Below are positions 26,341 through 32,733 of a DNA stretch of 64,000 bases, piece after piece. The stretch comes from CAVQBC01 sp963848415 (GTDB taxonomy: Bacteria; Actinomycetota; Thermoleophilia; Solirubrobacterales; Solirubrobacteraceae), in contig CAWKDN010000001.1 in the NCBI GenBank assembly GCA_963848415.1, positions 2,356,001 through 2,420,000 of the forward strand. Reading direction: 5' to 3'. Position 1 is the stretch's first letter, and every line of letters starts with the position of its first letter. Below the pieces are notes generated by a model, which was not told the DNA's origin, ran no database searches, and was given only the letters and a program-made list of their open reading frames with translations. Position numbers and translations under genes: made by a program.

Positions 26341-26634
26341 GTGGCGTGCGTGCCGGAGGAAGCCCACAGCGAGGTCGAGGTCGTCGACGGCCTGCCCGTC
26401 GTCGCCGACACGCCTGGCGCCGCGCTCGAGCCCGCCCGTCCCGCCGCCGTGCCCGCCCGCCAGGCCGCCGCCCTGGCGGCCACGAGCTTCGTCGCCGGTG
26501 CGGCGACCGTGGCCGTGATGGTCCGCCGCCGCGCCCGCGTGAGCGCCCGCCGCCGGCGGCGCAAGGGCACGCTGGGCGAGATCGTCACGAGCAACTCGTT
26601 TCTCGTCGACGTGCATCTGCTGAAACGCCAGTGA
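26341..26634 (+). CDS. small hypothetical protein with one membrane helix
   Basis: About 97 residues from GTG 26341 (GTG 26350 is also possible). An acidic N-terminus (VPEEAHSEVEVVDGLPVV) leads to a Pro/Ala-rich linker, a hydrophobic segment (about 40-60), an Arg-rich cluster (RRRARVSARRRRRK) and a conserved-looking end LGEIVTSNSFLVDVHLLKR. Composition and codon use are gene-like. Family and function are not recognised. The stop overlaps a GTG of the following glycosylase frame. Confidence 0.5.
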   Translation: MACVPEEAHSEVEVVDGLPVVADTPGAALEPARPAAVPARQAAALAATSFVAGAATVAVMVRRRARVSARRRRRKGTLGEIVTSNSFLVDVHLLKRQ

Positions 26635-26675
26635 ACGTTCCCCCCCGCGATCGGCGCCCCGCTCTGCGGGAGGCC

Positions 26676-27738
26676 GTGCGGAGCACTGTCCCCCCGGCCG
26701 ATCGCGGCGGTTTCGCGGACGGTCGACGCCCACTGGTCGCTTCAGCTTGGGCCAACGCTCCGTGTGAGCTTCGGATCGAGGTGCGCCCGCCGTGGCCGTT
26801 CCGGCTGGGCGGTGGCTCACCGGACGGGTTGACGCGCCGGCGCGGCGCCGGGGTCTGGCGGTTGCTGATGGCGCCGGGGGACGCGCCGGTGCTGGTCGCG
26901 GTCGTGCAGCCCGCCCGCGACCGGGTGCTGTTCGCCGCCCGCGCGGAGACCGAGGCGGCCGCCCGTCACGGCATCGCCCGCATGCGCTTCGCCACCGCCG
27001 TCGACGAGGACCTGCGCGGCTTCCACGAGCGCTTCCGCGACGACCCGGTGATCGGCCCGACGGTCCGCGCCAGCCCGCACCTGCGGGTCACCCGCCACCC
27101 GGACCCGTGGATCGCGCTCGCGTGGGCGATCACCGAGCAGAAGATCGAGTTCTCCCGCGCGGTGGAGATCCAGCGCCGGATGATCGCCCGGCTCGGCCAC
27201 CGCTGCCCGCGCACCGGGCTGCGGGTCGCCCCGACCCCCGAGGACGTGCTGGGCGTCGCGCCGGCTCGGCTGGAGGGCTGGGACCTGGCCGCCGGCCGCG
27301 GCCGGGCGCTGCGGCACGCCGCGCGCGAGGTCGCGCGCGGGCGCATCGACCTCGAGGCGGACGACCACGAGACCGGCTGGCGGCGCCTGCGGGCGATCCC
27401 GGGCGTCGGCGCCTGGACGGTCGAGATCCTCGCCGCTCTTCGGCCAGGGCCGCCACGACCAGGTGCCCGCCGCCGACCTCGGCTTCCTGAAGATCGTCGG
27501 CCGCCTGACCACGGGCAACCCCCGGGCGCGCGCCGACGAGGACGCGGCGCGCGCGTTCTTCGCCCCCTACGGCGAGTGGAAGGGGCTCGCGGGGCACTAC
27601 CTCCGCGTGGCCGCCGCCGGCGGGCGGCTGCCGCACCGGCTCACGACGAGCCCGGCGAGTCCGACACGGCCGGGTCCAGGCCCTCGCCCGGCAGGAACTC
27701 GTTGGTCTGCGGCGCGGGCCCGGCCGGCCGCTGCGTGA
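26676..27738 (+). pseudogene. AlkA-type DNA glycosylase (HhH-GPD), frameshifted
   Basis: The first frame gives an N-terminal domain and most of an HhH-GPD fold (WIALAWAITEQKIEFSRAVEIQRRM; helix-hairpin-helix IPGVGAWTVEILA). At 27433-27435 one extra base breaks the frame; the next frame continues LFGQGRHDQVPAADLGFLKIVGRL, containing the catalytic Asp of DNA-3-methyladenine glycosylases (PAADLG), and ends at 27738. Removing one base joins the halves seamlessly. It is either a sequencing insertion or a very recent inactivation. The true start is uncertain (26631, 26676 or slightly later). The end overlaps the convergent ABC gene by about 98 bases. Confidence 0.75.
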
Positions 27739-28699
27739 GCAGCCCGTTCGTGCGCATCCACGCCTCGTAGGTCCGCCACGCCTCGGGGTCCTGCCAGCCG
27801 AAGGGCCGCTCGCCGTCCTGCGGGAAGAAGACCGGCAGCGTCACCTTGACCACCTCGGCCTGCAGCTTGCGCTGGAGGTCGGGATTGGCCTCCAGCAGCC
27901 CGTCGACCGCCGTGTCCGGATCCGAGCGCAGCCGCTCGTGGCCGCGCGCGGTGGCCTGCAGGAAGCGACGCAGCCTCGAGGCGCCCTGCTCGTCGAGGCC
28001 GTCGCGCTTGGCGGCGAAGATCAGCTCGTTGTACTCCGGCACGCCGAGGCGCTCCATCCGCAGCGTCACCGGGTCCTTGCCGCGCTGGCGCAGGTCGGTG
28101 CCCTCGTAGTTCCAGAAGGCGCCGAGCGTCGCGTCCACGCGCTTGGAGAGCATCGCCGGCACGAGGTTGAAGCCGACGTTGGTCTGCTTGACCGACGCGG
28201 GGTCAACGCCCGCCTCGCGCAGGATCGTCCTCAGGTAGGCGGTCTGGTACGGGATCCCCGAGGTGCCGACGCGCTTGCCGCGCAGGTCGGCCACAGAGCG
28301 GATCCCTGCGCCGCCGATCGACATCAGCGAGGTCAGCGGCTTCTGCACGAGCGCGCCGACCGAGACGATGTCGGCGCCCTTGTCGCGCGCGAGCAGCAGC
28401 TCGGGCTCGTAGCTGATCGCGACGTCGGCGCGGCCTGCCTGCAGCAGCCGCAGCGGCGCCGACGGGTCGGGCGGGGCCTGCAGCTTGACCTCGAGCCCGG
28501 CCTGCTCGTAGTCGCCCCCGGCCTGCGCGGCGAACATCCCCGCGTGGTCGGCGTTGGGGAAGTAGTCGAGCATCACGGTGAACGGCTCGAGGCGGCGCTC
28601 GCCGCCGCCGGCGGCCGGCTCCTCCTTCTCCCCGCACGCGGACAGCGCGAGGGCGAGGGCCGCGAAGAGGGCAAGGGCGCGGATCGGCAGGCGGGTCAT
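27641..28699 (-). CDS. thiY: ABC transporter substrate-binding lipoprotein, thiamine precursor (ThiY/NMT1-like)
   Basis: 352 residues. Lipoprotein signal with lipobox LSAC (Cys near 22). NMT1/THI5-like periplasmic-type binding fold: MLDYFPNADHAGMFAAQAGGDYEQAGLEVKL, then ADVAISYEPELLLARDKGADIVSVGAL and GKRVGTSGIPYQTAYL. ThiY binds a formylaminopyrimidine thiamine precursor. It is the last gene of an operon controlled by a TPP riboswitch, which supports a pyrimidine/thiamine-related substrate over taurine or nitrate. The start overlaps the permease stop (ATGA). The C-terminus overlaps the convergent glycosylase. Confidence 0.85.
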   Translation of the reverse strand: MTRLPIRALALFAALALALSACGEKEEPAAGGGERRLEPFTVMLDYFPNADHAGMFAAQAGGDYEQAGLEVKLQAPPDPSAPLRLLQAGRADVAISYEPELLLARDKGADIVSVGALVQKPLTSLMSIGGAGIRSVADLRGKRVGTSGIPYQTAYLRTILREAGVDPASVKQTNVGFNLVPAMLSKRVDATLGAFWNYEGTDLRQRGKDPVTLRMERLGVPEYNELIFAAKRDGLDEQGASRLRRFLQATARGHERLRSDPDTAVDGLLEANPDLQRKLQAEVVKVTLPVFFPQDGERPFGWQDPEAWRTYEAWMRTNGLLTQRPAGPAPQTNEFLPGEGLDPAVSDSPGSS

Positions 28700-29442
28700 G
28701 GTCCTCCGGGGTCGGATCGGGGCGCCCAGTCCACGAGGCGCCGCTCGAGCAGCGCGAAGAGCCCGTAGAGGGCGATGGCCAGGACGAAGAGCAGCAGCGT
28801 GGCCGCGAAGGCGCGCGCGGTCTCGAGCTGGCCGTTGGCGGTCAGCAGCGCGTGGCCGAGGCCGGCGTCGGCGCCGGCCCACTCCGCGAAGACGGCGCCG
28901 ATCACCGCCACGGCGGCGGCGATCTTCAGGCCGGTGAAGGCGACGGGCAGCGCGCTCGGCGCCTCCAGCAGGCGCAGCGTCTGCCAGCGCGAGGCGTCCA
29001 GCGAGCGCAGCAGCTTGCGCGCGTCGGGGTCGACGTCGCGCAGGCCGTCGTAGAGGTTGATCGTCACCGGGAAGAAGCACACCAGCGCGACCATCAGCAC
29101 CTTGGGCGCCAGCCCGAAGCCGAGCACGAGGATGAAGAGCGGCGCGATCACCGGCACCGGCACGGCCTGGGAGCCGATCACCAGCGGGCGCAGCGCGCGG
29201 CGGACGGGCGGCCACAGGTGCATCGCGGCACCGAGCGCCACGCCGATCGCCACGGCGACGGCCAGCCCGGCGAGCACCTCGGTCGTGGTCACGGCGAGGT
29301 CGTCGGCCAGCAGGGCGCGATCGCGCCACAGCGCCTCGAGCACCTGGGTGGGGGCGGGCAGCAGCAGCGGGTCGACGACGCCCAGGCGGACGATCGCCTC
29401 CCACGCGGCGAGCCCCGCCAGCAGGACCAGGGCGGCGGCCAT
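28696..29442 (-). CDS. thiX: ABC transporter permease, thiamine precursor (ThiX-like)
   Basis: 248 residues with about six membrane helices. It contains the permease EAA-type loop (KLLRSLDASRWQTLRLLEAPSALPVAFTGLKIAA), as in the SsuC/TauC/ThiX family, and QAVPVPVIAPLFILVLGFG typical of that family. The start codon overlaps the ATPase stop (TGATG), and the stop overlaps the binding-protein ATG. It forms the membrane channel of the thiamine-precursor importer predicted from the upstream riboswitch. Confidence 0.87.
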   Translation of the reverse strand: MAAALVLLAGLAAWEAIVRLGVVDPLLLPAPTQVLEALWRDRALLADDLAVTTTEVLAGLAVAVAIGVALGAAMHLWPPVRRALRPLVIGSQAVPVPVIAPLFILVLGFGLAPKVLMVALVCFFPVTINLYDGLRDVDPDARKLLRSLDASRWQTLRLLEAPSALPVAFTGLKIAAAVAVIGAVFAEWAGADAGLGHALLTANGQLETARAFAATLLLFVLAIALYGLFALLERRLVDWAPRSDPGGP

Positions 29443-30212
29443 CAGCCGGCCGCTCCGGCGCCCAGCGCGGCGAGCGCGCGCTGGCGCAGCTCGACGAGCG
29501 CGAGGTCGGTGCGGCGGCGCGGCCGCGGCAGCGCCACCTCGAGCGTCTCCACCACCCGCCCCGGCCGGGGGGAGAGGAGCACGATGCGGTCGGCCAGCAG
29601 CGCCGCCTCCTCGACGTCGTGGGTGACCAGCAGCACCGTTCGCGGCTCCTGGGCCAGCGCGCCCGCGAGCCACTCCTGCATCTGGGCGCGGGTCAGCGCG
29701 TCCAGCGCGCCGAACGGCTCGTCCAGGCAGAGCACCGGCCGCCCCGCCAGCAGCGTGCGCAGGAACGCGACGCGCTGGCGCATCCCGCCCGAGAGCTCGC
29801 CCGGCCGGGCGCGCTCGAAACCCTCCAGACCGAAGGCGGCGAAGTGGGAGTGCGCGGCGGCGCGCGCCTCGCGCCGCGAGCGCCCGGCCACCCGCAGCGC
29901 CAGCCCGGCGTTGTCGAGCGCCGAGAGCCACGGCAGCAGCCCGTCGCGCTGGGGCATCAGGGCCGCGGGCGGCGCCGTCACCGAGCCGGCGTCGGGCGCC
30001 TGCAGCCCGCAGGCCAGCTCGAGCAGCGTCGACTTGCCGCAGCCGCTCGGGCCCACGACCGCGACGAACTCGTGCGCGGCCGCGCGCAGCGAGACACGGT
30101 CGAGCACCGCGAGCGCGCCGAAGCGGCGCGACACGGCGTCGATGACCACGCCGTCGTGCTGGCTGCGAACAAGTCGAGGCTCCGTTCCGGGAGCCTCGAG
30201 GTCGGTCTGCAT
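29442..30212 (-). CDS. thiZ: ABC transporter ATP-binding protein, thiamine precursor (ThiZ-like)
   Basis: 256 residues. Walker A GPSGCGKST (about 54-62), Q-loop (LMPQRDGLLPW), signature LSGGMRQRVAFLRTLL, Walker B VLCLDEPFGALD and the H-loop TH in LLVTHDVEEA are all present, so it should be active. It is the first gene of the operon; the ATG at 30212 follows the riboswitch directly, and the ribosome binding site GGAGGG is the riboswitch's own conserved 3' strand. The gene order ATPase-permease-binding protein with 1- to 4-base overlaps makes one translational unit. Confidence 0.9.
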   Translation of the reverse strand: MQTDLEAPGTEPRLVRSQHDGVVIDAVSRRFGALAVLDRVSLRAAAHEFVAVVGPSGCGKSTLLELACGLQAPDAGSVTAPPAALMPQRDGLLPWLSALDNAGLALRVAGRSRREARAAAHSHFAAFGLEGFERARPGELSGGMRQRVAFLRTLLAGRPVLCLDEPFGALDALTRAQMQEWLAGALAQEPRTVLLVTHDVEEAALLADRIVLLSPRPGRVVETLEVALPRPRRRTDLALVELRQRALAALGAGAAG

Positions 30213-30214
30213 GC

Positions 30215-30311
30215 GCTCCCTCCGCGGGCATTACCCCACAGGTTCGAAGGGTCAGCGCCAGGGTTCCGTGGACGGCGCTATCTCAGCCGGCGTGACCCGC
30301 CAGCCCCCCCG
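30215..30311 (-). promoter_or_regulatory. TPP riboswitch (THI box)
   Basis: Read on the minus strand: a G-run followed by GGCUGAGA (CTGAGA complement at 30281-30286), a variable stem, then ACCCUUCGAACCUG (30239-30252), then GUAAUGCC and GCGGAGGGA (about 30216-30234). These are the conserved pyrimidine- and pyrophosphate-sensing elements of the thiamine pyrophosphate aptamer, in the right order and spacing. The GGAGGGA strand doubles as the ribosome binding site, with the start codon 4-5 bases after it, so control is most likely at translation initiation. Confidence 0.93.
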
Positions 30312-30422
30312 TTGTCATGTGTGCAGTTGCTGGTCAGAGCGTAGCGGGCCTGAACGTCAACCCCGCATCGAGGAGCTCCAGGGCGTGCGGTGCGGCCGCT
30401 CGGTGTCCTACACGAACGGGTG

Positions 30423-30447
30423 ATACGAGAACGGCCTCGTATATACG
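30423..30447. terminator. inverted repeats after SDR gene / before thi operon
   Basis: ATACGAG (30423-30429) and CTCGTAT (30436-30442) form a perfect 7-base stem with a 6-base loop, and CGTATATACG (30438-30447) is a second, overlapping palindrome. It lies 4 bases past the SDR stop, in the region that should also hold the promoter of the riboswitch operon. No T-run follows, so terminator and operator readings are both open. Confidence 0.4.
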
Positions 30448-30450
30448 GGC

Positions 30451-31359
30451 CTAACGCGTATCGGTCGACGTTTCCGGCGCCGCGGCGCTCGCCCGGGCGC
30501 CCGGCTCGGCGCCGCGCGGCACCCGGCGGGCCATCCGCTCCTCGTAGGCCGCCCGCTGCGCGGGGGTCGTCGAGGCGGTCGCCCGCTCGGCGCCGAGCAG
30601 CCGCAGGGCGGCCTCGCGCCAGCCGCGCGGCAGCGGGCTCAGCCAGCGCCAGGCGTAGCCGTAGGCGGGCGGGACGAAGACGTCGAAGCGCGGGCGCTCG
30701 AGCGTGCCGGCGATCGCGCGGGCCACGTCGGCGGGCTCGAGCACCAGCGCGCCGCGGGCGTCGGTCGTGCCGCCGGAGAGCTCGGTGCGCACGAGCCCGG
30801 GCATGACGATCGACAGCTCGACGCCGGTGCCGCGCAGCTCGCCCCGCACCGCTTCGGAGAGCCCGGCGACGGCGTGCTTGGTGGCCGTGTAGACCGCCTC
30901 GCGCGGGACGCCCATGCGGGCGGCGATCGAGGCGACGTTGACGACGTGGCCCGAGCCGCGGCGCTTCATCGCCGGCAGCGCCAGGCGCATGCCGTTGATC
31001 ACCCCGTGGAGGTTGACGTCGACCTCGCGCCGCGTCCACGCCTCGCCCTCGGAGAGGAACGGCCCGACGTGCAGGACGCCGGCGTTGTTGATCAGCACAT
31101 CGAGCGGCCCGAAGCGGGTGCGGGCCTCGTCGAGGAAGGCCTGGAAGCTGACGCGGTCGGTCACGTCGAGCGCGAGGCCGAGCGTCCCGGCGCCGATCCC
31201 GGCGGCGGCGCGCGCGGCCTCGTCGCCGTCGAGGTCGCCGAGCGCCACGCGGGCGCCGCGGGCCGCCAGCGCCTGCGCCGTGGCGAGACCGATGCCGCGG
31301 GCGCCGCCGGTGAGCGCGACCACCCGGCCGGAGATGGGGATCGGCGCCGACCGGGCCAC
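30451..31359 (-). CDS. SDR family oxidoreductase
   Basis: 302 residues from a GTG at 31359. Classical short-chain dehydrogenase: TGGARGIG (NAD(P) binding), LGDLDGDEA acidic strand end (favouring NAD), INNAGVL, VASIAARM serine and YTATK catalytic Tyr/Lys. The C-terminal 60 residues (AYGYAWRWLSPLPRGWREAALRLL and an Arg-rich tail) extend beyond the core and could be membrane-associating, as in lipid-acting SDRs. Substrate unknown. It is divergent from the M20 hydrolase gene, with 24 bases between start codons. Confidence 0.87.
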   Translation of the reverse strand: MARSAPIPISGRVVALTGGARGIGLATAQALAARGARVALGDLDGDEAARAAAGIGAGTLGLALDVTDRVSFQAFLDEARTRFGPLDVLINNAGVLHVGPFLSEGEAWTRREVDVNLHGVINGMRLALPAMKRRGSGHVVNVASIAARMGVPREAVYTATKHAVAGLSEAVRGELRGTGVELSIVMPGLVRTELSGGTTDARGALVLEPADVARAIAGTLERPRFDVFVPPAYGYAWRWLSPLPRGWREAALRLLGAERATASTTPAQRAAYEERMARRVPRGAEPGARASAAAPETSTDTR

Positions 31360-31383
31360 GGCCCGACTGTATCGTCGCCGGCC

Positions 31384-32733
31384 ATGAGCGCCACCGGTTC
31401 GCCAGGCGTGGGCGAGGCGTCGCGGCCGCGCGGGCTGTCCGCGCTCGAGCGGCGCGTCTGCGCGCACATCGCCGGCCGCGAGGACGAGCTCGTCGCGCTC
31501 CTGCGCACGCTGATCGGCTTCGACACGGTCACGCACACGCCCGGCGCTCCGCCGCGGGACGAGGCGGCGCTCCAGCGCTTCCTGGCCGGTCGCCTCGCGG
31601 CGCGGGGCGCCACCGTCGAGGTGGCTGAGCCAGACCGGGCGCTGCTCGGCGATCACCCGATCGTCCCGGCCGGCTTCTCCTTCGCCGGGCGCCCGCAGCT
31701 GGTCGCCCGCTTCCCGGCTGCCGGCGAGGGCCCGGCGCTGCTGCTCAACGGCCACGTCGACGTCGTCGACGTCGAACCGCGCGACACCTGGGCGCGCGAC
31801 CCCTTCTCCGCGGTCGTCCGCGACGGCGCCGTCTGGGGCCGTGGCGCGTGCGACATGAAGGGCGGCGTGGCCTGCATGGTCACCGCGGCCGAGGCGCTCG
31901 CCGAGCTCGGCGTCCGTCTGAGCGGCGAGCTGATCGTCAACACCACCACCGACGAGGAGTCCACCGGCGCCGGCGGCCTCGCCTCGGCGCGGACGCTGCG
32001 CGCCGACGCGGCGATCGTCCCCGAGCCCAGCGGCCTGGCCGTGTGGGTCGCCTGCCGGGGGTCGGAGGTGGCGTCCGTGACCGTCGCGGGGCGTGCCGGC
32101 CATGCCGGGATCGCCCCCCGGCCCCCCGACGACGGCGGGGCGGTCAACGCGATCGAGAAGGCGGCGCTGCTGCTGGACGCCGTGCGCCGCCTGCGCGAGG
32201 AGTGGGCGCTGCGCCCGGCCCACCCCTTCCTGTCTGCAGCCGACTGCGTGCCGACGATGATCGCCGGCGGCGAGTGGATGGTCAGCTACCCGGCCCGCTG
32301 CCGGCTGGACTGCCACTTCGAGTACCTCCCCGGGCAGGCCGACGCGCACGGCGGCGGTGCGCTCGTGCGGTCGGAGTTCGAGGCCTGGATCGCGGCCGCC
32401 GCGGCCGCCGACCCGTGGTTGCGCGAGCATCCGCCGCGGGTGGAGTGGCAGGTCGGCGGCGTGCCGCCGGCCGAGGTCTCGCCCTCCGAGCCGGTCGTGC
32501 GCACGCTGCTGGAGACCGAGCGCGACCTCGGCCGCCCGGGGCGGCTCGGCGGCCTGGACAACTGGCACGATGGCGCGATGCTGATCGTGGAGGGCGGGAT
32601 CCCGTCGGTCTGCTACGGCCCCGGCGACATCCACGTCGCCCACGGGGTCCACGAGCACGTGCCCGTCGCCGACCTCGTCGCCTGCGCGCAGGGGATCGCC
32701 GTCGCGGCGATGCGCTTCGCGGGGGTCGCGTGA
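31384..32733 (+). CDS. M20 family metallohydrolase (ArgE/DapE/CPG2-like)
   Basis: 449 residues. Two-zinc aminoacylase fold: NGHVDVVDVEPRDTW (His and catalytic Asp), WGRGACDMKGG (bridging Asp), TTTDEESTGAGG (Glu-Glu), VPEPSGL (Glu/Asp ligand) and near the C-terminus HVAHGVHEHV (His). Such enzymes remove acyl or acetyl groups from N-acylated amino acids, or cleave dipeptides. The stop overlaps the GTG of the kinase/aminotransferase fusion gene, implying a joint catabolic pathway, for example deacylation of a modified amino compound before phosphorylation and elimination (inference). Confidence 0.88.
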   Translation: MSATGSPGVGEASRPRGLSALERRVCAHIAGREDELVALLRTLIGFDTVTHTPGAPPRDEAALQRFLAGRLAARGATVEVAEPDRALLGDHPIVPAGFSFAGRPQLVARFPAAGEGPALLLNGHVDVVDVEPRDTWARDPFSAVVRDGAVWGRGACDMKGGVACMVTAAEALAELGVRLSGELIVNTTTDEESTGAGGLASARTLRADAAIVPEPSGLAVWVACRGSEVASVTVAGRAGHAGIAPRPPDDGGAVNAIEKAALLLDAVRRLREEWALRPAHPFLSAADCVPTMIAGGEWMVSYPARCRLDCHFEYLPGQADAHGGGALVRSEFEAWIAAAAAADPWLREHPPRVEWQVGGVPPAEVSPSEPVVRTLLETERDLGRPGRLGGLDNWHDGAMLIVEGGIPSVCYGPGDIHVAHGVHEHVPVADLVACAQGIAVAAMRFAGVA

